DNA of 64,000 nucleotides from Heligmosomoides polygyrus polygyrus (taxonomy: Eukaryota; Nematoda; Chromadorea; Rhabditida; Heligmosomidae): positions 23,250,001-23,314,000 of the forward strand of contig OX377202.1 in the NCBI GenBank assembly GCA_947396885.1, written 5' to 3'. Under the pieces are notes generated by a model. The model ran no database searches, was not told the DNA's origin, and saw only the letters and a program-made list of their open reading frames with translations. This document shows, in pieces, positions 55,501 through 64,000 of the stretch. The number at the start of each line of letters is the position of its first letter. Within the stretch, counting starts at the first letter, position 1. The position numbers and the translations under genes are program-made.

Positions 55501-56125
55501 ACATGGCCAACGACCTAGCACCAGAGCTGAGCAGGAGGAAAAGAGCGGCTTGGGGAGCTTTCAAGAGCGTTGAAGAAGTCGCGAAGAAGACGAAGAACGT
55601 CCGACTCCGTGCCCACCTATTCGACTCCACTGTTCTTCCTGCCCTAACATACGCCTCAGAGACCTGGGCTATACGAAAGCAGGACGAACACGCGATCAGC
55701 GTCGCGCAGCGTGGAATCGAAAGGGCGATGCTCGGAGTGACACGACACACGCAAGTGAGAGAAGGCCTCCGGAGTTCCAAGCTTCGCCGATGTTCGAAGA
55801 TCAGAGACGCTGTCGCGTGGGCCAAGTTGTCGAAAATTAGGTGGGCCGGCCACGTAATGCGCTTCGCAGACACCCGCTGGACGAGAGCCATCACCGACTG
55901 GATTCCGCGGGATGTCAAAAGAACACCAGGACGCCCACCAACGCGTTGGTCGGACTTCTTCGTTAAAGCCCTGAACGACCGATATGACGCTCTTCGTGTC
56001 CCTCGAGCGAGGAGGATCCATTGGACCACTCTGGCACGCGACAGGGACGAATGGAGACGCTGCTGGCACCCGCTCGAGCAATTCGATGATCAACGGGACG
56101 ACAGGTGATACAGGTGATACCGTAA
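52600..56125 (+). mobile_element. RTE-class non-LTR retrotransposon, apparently intact
   Basis: A single long ORF (53193-56108) is preceded by about 590 bp of presumed 5' UTR (start boundary uncertain) and ends 15 bp after the stop with aggtgatacaggtgatacc, a short tandem tail like those of other RTE elements. Fragments of the same family are at 21575-21955 and 58446-58566. I found no clear target-site duplication, because the 5' boundary is not defined. Confidence 0.8.
53193..56108 (+). CDS. RTE endonuclease-reverse transcriptase polyprotein
   Basis: 971 codons without stop or frameshift. The open frame extends further upstream to 53115 but that opening codon is GTG; the first ATG in a good context is at 53193 (gcgATGG). 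AP-like endonuclease: TYNARTL (about residue 30), GLTETRR (58), [15 protein letters not shown] (166), NEIDHI and GSDHRLL (260), all catalytic residues present. Reverse transcriptase: TAPGPDRI (473), [37 protein letters not shown], and RFADDIVLI (about 698) with the active-site DD. The C-terminal part contains [11 protein letters not shown] and [13 protein letters not shown]. The protein nicks target DNA and primes cDNA synthesis there. High GC and lack of damage suggest recent insertion. Confidence 0.93.
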   Translation: MGRTSTERLLKYQGLTRLRKLRRTRMTICTYNARTLASEASVEDLMMQARKIKYDVIGLTETRRHHPLHAAYDSGEELFLGTCDSRGVGGVGVLVNTHLAMNIDSYESLTSRIGRLRLKRCGSVPALTVFVAYAPTSDYDDEEVEAFYVELEKFYKEDHTFYKVIVGDFNAKIGPRRSPEELHIGTHGLEWNEQGERLSEFIMSTKTIHGNSQFQKPPSLRWTWESPGGQFHNEIDHIIFNRKYCLTDVSVVPKFYTGSDHRLLRARFRFSRQGEKAAKFKKRSPRTTINWDLYTSLAGLWEDAVMNNVDEEYDRFVHHLHDSAKGAESLKTTKRRLSPETLELIRQRGAARASGNYQLTSELAKLCREAIKEDLKERRAEVLAEAAEAGLSIRNARRNFANFKTKMTALRRPDGTITSSRRTMERVIHDFYSDLFDSHVHLPPCHLPQDGYVVPSVLSSEIRHAISSVKKRTAPGPDRIRPEHLKNLPPALINTLARLFTRYLSECKVPSQWKTSKTVLLYKKGDVHDIGNYRPICLLSVVYKLFTRVILNRISRTLDEGQPCEQAGFRRGFSTIDHIHTITKLIEVSREYKLPLCLTFIDLKKAFDSVETEAVIEALLSQGVPTQYIRVLRELYSGFTTKISPFYNDVVVDVKRGVRQGDTISPKLFSTTLENVMRELEWEDMGVKVDGRQLHHLRFADDIVLITPSISQAERMLADFDRVCGNVGLQLNLTKTMFMRNGWVSDAPFSLNGTNISECSSYVYLGREVNMANDLAPELSRRKRAAWGAFKSVEEVAKKTKNVRLRAHLFDSTVLPALTYASETWAIRKQDEHAISVAQRGIERAMLGVTRHTQVREGLRSSKLRRCSKIRDAVAWAKLSKIRWAGHVMRFADTRWTRAITDWIPRDVKRTPGRPPTRWSDFFVKALNDRYDALRVPRARRIHWTTLARDRDEWRRCWHPLEQFDDQRDDR

Positions 56126-56639
56126 TGAGTCTTTCGCTCTTCGGGGTCTGTGCACAGATTTATCCTCTGGAGATATTAGGCGCAGCGAGCCACACAATGG
56201 CATTGACTAGAGCCAGCCTTTATAATACTTGTCCTCAAGCAGCTGTTCTTTTTCTCAGACGGGTACTTTAGCAGCAAGATCATGTGATATGTAGTGACCT
56301 ACGGTGCCAACACTTCTGATTGCAAGGTTCTTTGTGTCTCTATTTTGAGCTGGCGTGGGACAGTTGTTTCACGAAAGAGCAGGAAATGAGGACTCTAGAT
56401 GAGGTGCATTCTGCCCGCTCGAATGTTGAGTAAATTTTTTACGGTGGTAATTTCCTGTGGAAAATTGGAAACTGAAAGAAGCGAAACGAGAGCAACTGTC
56501 GCCGCGGTTATGTCCTTCTCCTAGTACCCATGAAACAACGGCAGTATAGATGTTTACCTAGAAAATGCCGAAAGAACCTCGAGAGGCTTTGAGCTTGGGT
56601 ATCTGCGCCTCACACTAACAATAAGCAATGCCCCACAAA

Positions 56640-56825
56640 GGAGTGCGCCATAGTGCAGTCGGACGAGGCGTCGAGAGTTGCGTGACCCGATTCCAGGCTC
56701 CTGATCCGGACTGTCGGCCCAGGCCAACCAAGCCTTCCGGCATCGGTGAATTGGTATCAGACTTGTCTAGGAAAGATGAAACACTTATCCATCAGCTGGC
56801 CACCGCAAGTCATATAGGCCAAATA
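56640..56825 (+). repeat. tRNA-derived SINE, truncated by a mariner
   Basis: gcgccatagtgcagtcggacgagg head, ggccaaccaagccttccgg, catcggtgaattggta, atcagctggccaccgcaagtcat and ggccaaata; it stops at the left end of the mariner (56829). The continuation is not seen beyond the mariner, so part was deleted. Confidence 0.7.
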
Positions 56826-56828
56826 TTA

Positions 56829-57660
56829 GAAGGGGGCCAAAAGGAATGAGACTCTCCATGCCGTGCCCATATATGTCGTGACTGGAGTCCGGTTTCGTGC
56901 TTCCCGTATTTGTATGTTTGTATGCTGCCTACTGAAGGCCACCAGAGAAGTGACTACTATCGCCCTTTCCAGAAGCGTGCCAAAACCCCAGTCTGTCTCA
57001 TGCCGAAATCAATAGTCACGCAAGATGAGAAGTACGTCTCCTACCTTAACCCTGCCAAGCAGCGAGTGTGGGTGAGACCTGGTGACCTGTTACCGACCTT
57101 CGTTCGGCGGGATCTTCACGGCGAGAAGCACCTTCTGAGCTTTTTGAGCCTGCACCCATGGACCGGTATACTGGGAGCTGTTTTCCAAAAGCACGACGAT
57201 GAACTCCAAGGCCATGGTGAACGAAATAGAAGAGATGGACCGGCGACTCGCCCTTATTCGGCCTCAGCGCTTCAAGAAGGTCCTCCTTTTCGACAACGCC
57301 GCACCCGTCGGGGAATAGTGACCACGGATAAGCTTGCTCAGCTGGTCTAGGTTCACATGCCTCACCCACCGTATTCGCCGGACATCTCTCCATGTGACTA
57401 TCACTACTTCTTGAACCTACAGGACTTCCTGGTCGGAAGGTACACAAGGACCCAAGCAGACTTCGACAACTATAACGAGCAGTGGATCAGCACCAGGCCT
57501 AAGCAGTTCTGGAAGGATGGGATCAGGAAGTTGGGTTATCGATGACAGCAATGTCATCGATCTTAATGGCGAATACATTCCTCAGCACCGTTGAGCTGTA
57601 AATGAGTTATAAAAATATAAAGAAATTTTTGAAATTTTTCTCATTACTTTTGGTCCACCC
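56829..57660 (+). pseudogene. Internally deleted mariner (copy 2 of the 38121-39029 family)
   Basis: Left end gaagggggccaaaaggaatgagac, right end tctcattacttttggtccaccc, flanked by TA (56827-56828, 57661-57662). Plus-strand fragments: GEKHLLSFLSLHPWTGIL, then a shifted LLFDNAAP equivalent near 57285, and PHPPYSPDISPCDYHYF at 57357. It has the same N-terminal deletion as copy 1, implying a nonautonomous lineage that spread after the deletion. The poly(G) run is shorter here. Confidence 0.8.
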
Positions 57661-57725
57661 TAATCAAAGTGCTTCCAGTCGTAAGTAGAATTGTTGGCGC
57701 ATCCAAACATCCTAATTAACACTAC

Positions 57726-57970
57726 CTTTAGCTGAAAGGGAACAGGGAGCTGAAGCGTTTCGAAGACACCAGTGAAGGCATTGCCGTCAACAAAGATCTC
57801 GCCGTTGTTGACGTAGAAAAAGATGGAAAAGAAGACACTCAGAGAGGGCAGAATGCGGATGAGTGACAAGTACAGCGGTCCGCGCAAGACCAGGACCCTT
57901 GAGAAACGAAGATGAATAGTAGCACAGAGCATTCCATCAGGAGTCAGTTTCACTCCGTCATATCTCGCCT
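57726..57970 (-). CDS. Candidate exon with a membrane segment, unknown gene
   Basis: The minus-strand open frame lies between an acceptor-like gttcag (57971-57976) and a donor gtagtg (57720-57725). It encodes DGVKLTPDGMLCATIHL, a hydrophobic span ILPSLSVFFSIFFYV, then NNGEIFVDGNAFTGVFETL and QLPVPFQLK. Composition is protein-like, but no family was recognised. It could belong to a minus-strand gene broken by the mariner at 56829-57660. Confidence 0.35.
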
Positions 57971-58445
57971 CTGAACTCTGTCGCACTCAACTGACGCGCT
58001 CCTTCCTTTGCTGGAATCGCTTCAATTTCAAATGGAGCGTGGCAGTATCGGAACGCTGCTTACTCTGCACAATGGATATGAGCTGCTTGTGTTAGTGTCT
58101 TGATAAGCTCTTAAGCACCAGGTTTAAAATGAGGCTAGACCAGCAAGCAGGTTCTGGCTATCTAATCCACTCTCATCTCTTTTAACTCGCCGGTTCCTTG
58201 AGCTAGCACGAGACTTCTCCTGTAGGGTAGAATAATTAGATTGTCAAGATCATTACGCGGGTCCTAAAACACGTAGTCGTCATGTGTGGATCATATCAAA
58301 ATGGTTGTTTAACGCTACTCTCTTTAATTATTGCATTATTCATCATTCATTCATTTTATAAGATTACTCATTATTTATTACTACAATTAATAATCGCAAT
58401 TATTTCAATTTTATTTGCCTTTTTTTAATTTCAAACTTTAACTCA

Positions 58446-58566
58446 CCTGAATCACCTATCGTCCCGTTGATCATCGACTTGCTTGAGCGGCCGCCAGCAG
58501 CATCTCCATTCGTCCCTGTCGCGTGCCAGAGTGGTCCAATGGATCCCCCTCGCTCGAGGGACACGA
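58446..58566 (-). mobile_element. RTE 3'-end fragment
   Basis: The reverse complement matches the last 110 bp of the intact RTE (cgtgtccctcgagcgag...gatgatcaacgggac...aggtgat). Heavily 5'-truncated. Confidence 0.75.
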
Positions 58567-58907
58567 AGATTCAAACTCTAATTACTTAATTTTTTTAACA
58601 GGTAATTATGATATTAATAAGCCTCCAGCTTTCCTCGTCATAAAACCGTTAAAGAATTGTTGCCAGTAAGTTTGCTGTGTGCCATTCGAGGTTGTTATGG
58701 TGGATCTTTATTTACCAGGTCTCCCTTCTTCCTCAGAAGCCTGAACGTAGCGCAGATAGTAGACATGCGATTTACCCCATCAAGCGCCATCCCCAGTCTG
58801 GCGGTCCCGGAACCATTATTTAATTATCAGTTTTTATTCATGCTTTATCTCTTATTCCTCAAATTAACATTTCCACTGCGTAAAAGTGGATTTTTTTATT
58901 GTTGGAG

Positions 58908-59019
58908 TCAATCTTCATTTGAAGTTTCGGTTGTTTTTGTTAGTTTCAGTTCGGCTTCTTCAACAAAGTTTCCTTCAGTAGTTTTTCGTCGCTCTTGATA
59001 CAGCCAATTTTTGCTTTCT
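58908..59019 (-). CDS. Candidate last exon of a minus-strand gene
   Basis: Encodes ESKNWLYQERRKTTEGN, then FVEEAELKLTKTTETSNED and TGA. The acceptor ctgcaag is weak. The phase agrees with the exon at 59414-59621, whose donor is strong. The intron between them would hold a SINE. Confidence 0.33.
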
Positions 59020-59061
59020 CTTGCAGGATGAAATGATCTCTGCGAAATTAACTCCTCAAGT

Positions 59062-59235
59062 AAAGGATGAGGGTTGGCGTTAATTAATCCTCCTGCGGAA
59101 TGCTCCATGCATTCCACTTCTACGGGGTGTCGTGGAGGCAATTTGAGCACATGTTTTACTTTTACTTGGTTGGTGTATGATTCGAACCAGTAACCAGCAA
59201 TTGGGTGCAAGCGCAAGCTACCACGTCCATAAGAA
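59062..59235 (-). repeat. tRNA-derived SINE, internally deleted
   Basis: Tail ggttggcgttaattaatcctcctg and atgctccatgcattccacttctacgggg, then a jump to ttggttggtgtatgattcgaacca and gggtgcaagcgcaagct, missing the middle of the family. Confidence 0.65.
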
Positions 59236-59413
59236 GTCCATAAGAACCCAGACATGCCTTTTAATTACCTGCATGATATCCCACTGAAGTGGAATTCGTA
59301 CTACGCATGGGAAAAGGGATTTTCCGAGTTTTGTCATTCACCGTTTTGTCGCCTAATTGAGTGCATGGCGCATGCCGGTGAAATGGGTTTTTGGTGATAA
59401 CTTGAGTCCTTAC

Positions 59414-59621
59414 TCATCCGTGTCCGATAGGATGCCACTGCGACCAGGACCAGACCTGCAGGAGCGCGAACCTGGCAACGACGATAACATTAGGAGGCGA
59501 GGGTTTTCTAGGCTGACGAGATGGCGTGGTGACTTGTGCTGAACGTCGCCGTCGTTGATAATGGCTATGTCGGAAATTCGATTCAAGTCGTTGCGCACAA
59601 TCAGCGCATTCATATTGACCC
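59414..59621 (-). CDS. Candidate internal exon of a minus-strand gene
   Basis: Acceptor gtcgccag and strong donor gtaagg bound an open frame with LNRISDIAIINDGDVQHKS, LVSLENPRLLMLSSLPGS and GRSGILSDTDE; a second frame is also open (QYECADCAQRLESNF). Which frame is used is unresolved. No domain was recognised. Confidence 0.35.
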
Positions 59622-59747
59622 CTGGCGACGACTTCAGGCCATGACGCTATCGTGATGAGGTCACCTAAGCCCACACATCTATCCTTAAGGCCATCTGATG
59701 TCATGGTTTACCATTGCATCCATGAGCCAGATTTATCAAGGACTTAT

Positions 59748-59865
59748 AGCAATTTAACAGGAAAAATACAGCTAATTCTCTGATATTGCGGCGAAATGTT
59801 TCACCGTATCGTTTGGTAAGCCGCGCTATCAGGGATCTCGGCTGTAATTTTCCTGTTAAATTGCT
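59748..59865. mobile_element. Short palindromic MITE
   Basis: Inverted ends agcaatttaacaggaaaa / tttcctgttaaattgct, with further pairing acagc / gctgt inside. 118 bp, noncoding. Confidence 0.75.
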
Positions 59866-60782
59866 GTAAATGGTGGGTGAATCCGGCTCCTGGCGCGCGT
59901 GTTATCTTACGTGCTTTTGCTCCGGCACAACACTGTCTGGTACTGGTCATCTGAAATGTTTCTTGTTTCTGTTTCCAAGGCTTCAAGCACTTCCAATCAT
60001 GTGTCTGACATTAACAGAAGCAGATGTTGAAGTAGGGAAGTTGAACTATCATTGGTGTGGTGGTTTTGGTTTAATTCACTCTGAGACTATTTGGTCCCTT
60101 ACGTCTCCTCACAATCCGTAGTTATAAACCTGTTTTGCTTAAGAGCAAAACATTAGACTGCTCCCCGCCTGGTAGACGCATTTTATTTATACTGCGGAGC
60201 AAACACAGTCCCCTCCTTTTATAACGCCTCTGGATAAGACGCGACTCTCGCTACAACGTAGATTTTCTCTGGCTCCGACCAGCTTACCTTTACGCCAAAT
60301 CAAATCAACTCCTGTTAAGACGGGCTGCATATAACGCTACTCCCGTCATAGCACGGTTTTGGGAGGAACATAATGACTCCCGTTATAACGCGACCGGGGG
60401 TCACTTATGGTCCTACACGGAGAATGAGGGCCAGCAAGATGCTGACCGCGTCTGCGATCAGACCTACCCTTCTATTGCTTCGCCCGTTGTCGCGAATAGC
60501 ACCTCTGCGACAATTAATTAGATGCAAGCAGACGTTTTCATGCGTGCGCGGCCCACAAAAGTGTTCATAGTCAGCAGTATGTCGAGAACAGTATAAGACT
60601 CTCGGTAGTCGTTAGAAGCTTGGAGGTTTCCTCTATCAGAAACGACAGAAGGTGTGGATTAAATCTCAGCTTTTTCAAAGCAATATCCTACACATTTATT
60701 CTAGGCCTAGAGAAGCTGGTATAGAAGCTATATGTTGTCACATGGTGTTTTATTCAGAATCAGAACTCTCCGGGCATGCAGA

Positions 60783-60832
60783 ACTAGTAACTGCACCCTC
60801 TGCTTCCCGGGCAGGATTACGGCAACAGCGCT
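60783..60832 (-). ncRNA. Decayed tRNA-like unit, inverted partner
   Basis: Reverse complement contains cagcgctgttgccgtaatcctgcccgggaagcag, a diverged form of the 51104-51173 unit with a deletion in the T arm. Confidence 0.45.
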
Positions 60833-60918
60833 GCTTGGTCAGAAACAGGGCTGTTGCACAATCCGATATCGTGGGAGAGTGCTGAGATAATATGACGGGT
60901 GTGGCGTGCAACTAAACA

Positions 60919-60989
60919 GCGCTGATAGCGTAATGAACTAACATCCTGCCTGATAGGTAGAGAGTGCGGGTTCAAGTTCCGCTTAGCGT
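60919..60989 (+). tRNA. tRNA-like unit, anticodon position GAT
   Basis: Acceptor GCGCTGA pairs with TTAGCGT, in which A7-T66 and T5-A68 are compensated relative to the other copies. The anticodon loop CTGATAG would present GAT (Ile) with T33 correct. T loop TTCAAGT with stem GCGGG/TCCGC (one mismatch: G-T wobble). 3' flank gagagttttgttc as in the relatives. A D arm is not convincing. It is divergent from the decayed unit at 60783-60832, reproducing the palindromic layout seen at 50950-51183. Confidence 0.5.
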
Positions 60990-61028
60990 GAGAGTTTTGT
61001 TCACAACAAATGACTTTGCAGCATCAGT

Positions 61029-61560
61029 TCACACATTTTTGTTGTTGACCATGTCTAACCTATAGTGCGATTCGAAAGTATGCATCCTCTCCGTAATTTG
61101 CCCATATTTTGTTTCGCGTTCATTTCCGTTCGCCGGGTCGCTTGTCATGATCCTGTCCAAGAAAGCCTTAGATTGTGCAGCCTTAACGAAACACAGGTGT
61201 CGTGGCGCTCCAGCGTCCGCCCGGCGGTGAGCTCGTGCGGGATGCACTTATCCAATTTCTCTACTCTTCCGATCGCATTTAAGTGGCAACTGATAGTGCT
61301 GTCGTCAATGCCGGAATGCTGTGTTAGCTCTCTCACAGTTTGACGCGGATCCGCTTCAACCATGGGTTTGAGTTGGTCGTCGTTAAGGAGTGATGGGCCT
61401 ACCTCGGTCTTTTTTCGAGACTTTCGTCTTCAGACCTTTTGGACCAGTGACGAATTGTGCGTTCCTTAGCGAAACCCTCCCCAAATCAAGCGTCGAGGTT
61501 ACGAGCTGCGGCCGCGGCGTTGGGCACTTTTTCACTCATATACATTAGTTGAGTACCCGA
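61029..61560 (-). pseudogene. Mariner transposase N-terminal remnant
   Basis: Minus strand: VEADPRQTVRELTQHSGID then STISCHLNAIGRVEKLDK (helix-turn-helix, 61145-61363) and, after a frame change, AFLDRIMTSD (61029-61247) at the start of the catalytic domain. The rest is missing. A different family from 33663-34930. Confidence 0.7.
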
Positions 61561-61774
61561 ATATCACATTGATTCATACTGTAAAAACGATGTCAAAAAC
61601 TCGGCAATAGGTAATTATGTCAGAAAGCTATAAATACGTTTGGCCTGAGGTTGAAAAAGAAACCGGAGATTCTGCGGTTTCACAAACTATATACAATGAC
61701 AGAAGCGCGAACATTCGTAGCGATGAAAAACGATCGACCAGAAATTAAGGTAGGAAAATCGGCTATTTCATATA

Positions 61775-62549
61775 CACTGCGTTCAAAAAAGATAGGTTCA
61801 CCCTTGATTTTCTTGTTTCTGCACGAAATTCGGTTGCAGTCGATTCCAAAACTGTATCAGTGAATTAAGCATAGCAAAAGCGTAGGAGTAAGAGATTTGA
61901 GAGAAATCTGCGATAACTGCAAGAAATAAGAAAAAATTGCGTGCTTCCATTCCTTCAGGAAAATGCCGACCAGAATTGGATCTTCCAGCAAGACAACGCC
62001 TCTGTACACGCTAGCAGGTCTACAAAGGATTTCTTCAGGGCCCATACAATTGAAGTTCTCGATTGGCCGGCATGTTCTCCGGACCTCAATCCGATGGAGA
62101 ACATTTGGGGGCACCTTGTAAGAAGAATATACGTCGAGAACAGAACGTACTCGTCTGTCGAAAGTCTTAGGATGGCGATTCTTCGAGCCTGGAACGACCT
62201 CCCCATTCAAACTCTGGAAAATCATGTTGCCTCGATGCCAGCACGACTCATTGATGTAGCAATGAATTGCGGAGGACCAATTGATTACTAGTGATCACTG
62301 ATTGTTTTATGTCTTTTCAATAAAGCTGTTGTTTCCTGGTGAACCTATCTTTTTTGAACAACCTCGAGTTGAATGCTTTCATGCAATCCTTCCTCATTTC
62401 TTGCTGTCGTTGCAGATTTCGCTCAAGTTTTTTACTCTTATATTTTTTGCTATGCTCAACTCACTGATACAGTTTTGGAATTGACTGCAACCGAATTTCG
62501 TGCAGAAACAAGAAAATCAAGGGTGAACCTATCTTTTTTGAACGCAGTG
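61775..62549 (+). pseudogene. Tc1-like transposon with long inverted repeats, internally deleted
   Basis: Terminal repeats of about 155 bp (cactgcgttcaaaaaagat... and its inverse), flanked by TA (61773-61774, 62550-62551). The interior frame 61941-62291 encodes only the second half of a Tc1 DDE transposase: WIFQQDNASVHAS, DWPACSPDLNPMENIWGHL, then an ARLIDVAMNCGG C-terminus. The N-terminal DNA-binding domain and first Asp are absent, so it cannot transpose alone. Confidence 0.82.
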
Positions 62550-62555
62550 TATAAA

Positions 62556-62675
62556 GGCCACACACACTTACGCGGCAATGCCGCAGCCCTATTCTTTACC
62601 ATAGGGCAGGGACGCAGAGCTCGCCGTGGGCGGCCTGCCCTCCTTAACCGGAGTTACCGCAGAAGTGTGTGGAGG
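62556..62675. mobile_element. Palindromic MITE
   Basis: ggccacacacacttacgcgg pairs with ccgcagaagtgtgtggaggc. It begins 4 bp after the Tc1 element's TA, near a TAAA string. Confidence 0.5.
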
Positions 62676-62689
62676 CATTAACGATCACT

Positions 62690-63650
62690 ACTTTTATATA
62701 CAAGGTGCCTTTTTTTTGTCCGGCTAAGTGGTCATATAAATCTTATTCCGTCACATTCATTGAAGTTCTACAGCCTTCCTTCACCCAACCTAAAACAGAT
62801 TAGATTCCTTACTGCAATTGTAGTGTGCATTTGTCCGAGCTTGTCGCCTTTACTTTACACGTTTTTGGAAAAAATCGCCGAAGTTCATGGTTGAAAATCT
62901 GGGTGGACCCTAACCACTTTCTAGACCTGCAACGAATTTTAGTTAACTGGGGTTACGCGTGGAAACTTTAGCCACAGCCTAGGTAAGTTTCGAGATGAAC
63001 ACTGAATCCCGTCAACAAAATTGTTCCTTGGATCTAAAATCCCGGATATTTTAGAGATAATAAATAATCACGCAACCAACCGCAACAGTACTCTTTTCTT
63101 TGCTGTAAACATGGATATTTGGGTAATTGTCGTGTGTACCTTTGATTTTCTATCGTTCAAGAATTTTCGTGACTGTTTCCGCTGAGGATTCGTCACTGAT
63201 GAAGAGATGACATGTCCAGCTACTTTTTTGGGGGCGCGTATTTCATTTTTTTGCGCCTAAGGTAAAGCTGCTAAAGAGATAGGGGTGGATATAGAATTTT
63301 GATAGAAGTTGAGCAGGGCAATTCGCATTCGTATTAGGCTTGCACAGTTGGTGCTAAGATCATAAGTTAGAAAATTTGAAGAAGTCGCACCCTCTCCAGA
63401 CAAGTGTCGCACCAGCCCTCTTCTGTGTGGTCGAAATATCCTTCTCCATAGGCTCCGAGGTCATGTAGTTCAGTTACGTGTGATTTGTGCTTTCTTCCTA
63501 AGAACTGCGTTTGTCATTCGAGAGTAGTAGGAACAGTTCAAGAACAAGAAGTCGCATAACATACACATTTATGAAAACACGGTGCGCACCTGCAACTAAA
63601 GGCTGGTTTTCTGGAATTCATTCACGCCTACTCCATCTGCAATAGCGAAC
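62690..63650. other. Intergenic or intronic, nothing recognised
   Basis: AT-rich sequence without supportable features. Confidence 0.45.
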
Positions 63651-63658
63651 TTACTCAC

Positions 63659-63832
63659 CAATACTTCCCCAATAACAGTGTTGTTTTTCACGCCTTCTGT
63701 TGACTTAAAGCGATTATTAAGCGAGTGAGAGATAGCCAGCGTGGAGGAGAATTCTGCTGATTGGGTGAGACACTTGGTTATCCATTCGAGCCTGTTGTGA
63801 AGTAGCTTTATTATTTTGTCTGGTCTTGAATT
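63659..63832 (-). CDS. Coding-like internal exon at window edge, unknown protein
   Basis: Acceptor aggtcag and strong donor gtgagtaag bound exactly 58 codons in phase 0: NSRPDKIIKLLHNRLEWI, TKCLTQSAEFSSTLAISHSL, NNRFKSTEGVKNNTVIGEVL. It has a helical, coiled-coil-like character. It may be an exon of a minus-strand gene continuing beyond the window and possibly ending at 58908. I do not recognise the family. Confidence 0.5.
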
Positions 63833-63954
63833 CTGACCTTTATAAAGATTAGTGCCCCATTCCCAGTTTTGGCTTGTGTTTCCATTGTTCATGGAATAAG
63901 CTTCGGAAAATGAGTTAATAAAAATAAATCAATAAAGACAAACAGAAGGGTGAA

Positions 63955-64000
63955 AGGTAAAGGTTGGCGTTAACTATCTTTTGGGATGCGATACACTTTC
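63955..64000 (-). repeat. SINE tail, cut by window end
   Basis: ggtaaaggttggcgttaactatcttttgggatgcgatacact matches the reverse complement of the SINE tail; the rest lies outside the window. Confidence 0.65.

Noticed and set aside
63678..63699. A second tiny intron inside exon 63659-63832 or extending past its donor
   Set aside because: The candidate segment after the donor (gtgagt...gcag) is only about 22 nt, too short for splicing.

Overview
The window reads as nuclear DNA from a parasitic clade V (strongylid) nematode, most likely a hookworm such as Ancylostoma. The evidence is small exons with TTTCAG-type acceptors, long repeat-filled introns, a compact gene-to-gene junction of the kind seen in nematode operons, and a load of RTE and CR1 LINEs, mariner/Tc1 elements and tRNA-derived SINEs. 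One mariner resembles the SETMAR/Hsmar1 type, which is known from dog hookworm (the bandit element). The genus is inference; no marker gene is present.

Left third (about 740-21281, + strand): one gene that I could follow through 25 exons with every splice phase agreeing. It encodes a FYVE-domain protein of the SARA/endofin (ZFYVE9/ZFYVE16) type. The modelled part is about 1185 residues: an acidic, low-complexity N-terminal half, a textbook FYVE zinc finger (8883-9266), a Ser/Thr-rich linker, and the long conserved C-terminal domain ending at a TAG at 21279-21281. The first exon is upstream of 741 or outside the window. Its introns carry SINEs, two large foldback elements with tRNA-like Pol III boxes in both arms, a mariner remnant split by a MITE, and a tRNA-like gene. 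About 100 bp after the stop, an acceptor followed at once by ATG (21380) suggests a second gene in the same operon.

Middle (21.5-42.5 kb): almost entirely transposons. A CR1 LINE (about 26910-30914, -) is inserted inside an older RTE-type retrotransposon whose two halves flank it. Two mariners of different families, a Tc1-like remnant, a second RTE copy interrupted by an internally deleted mariner and bounded by a target-site duplication, and many SINE copies fill the rest.

Right (42.5-64 kb): a GC-rich cluster of palindromic MITEs and tandem repeats (42.5-46.7 kb), scattered degenerate GTCCAATTTGA-type repeats, a 111-bp-arm near-perfect palindrome containing two divergent tRNA-like genes (50950-51183), and an apparently intact RTE-class retrotransposon with a 971-codon ORF (53193-56108). 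Beyond it lie a second internally deleted mariner, a Tc1-like element with long inverted repeats, and a few isolated host-like exons, one on + near 50.2 kb and several on - at 57.7-63.8 kb.

Exon boundaries were placed by eye from splice consensus and phase. Repeat boundaries are approximate unless a terminal repeat or target-site duplication is quoted.
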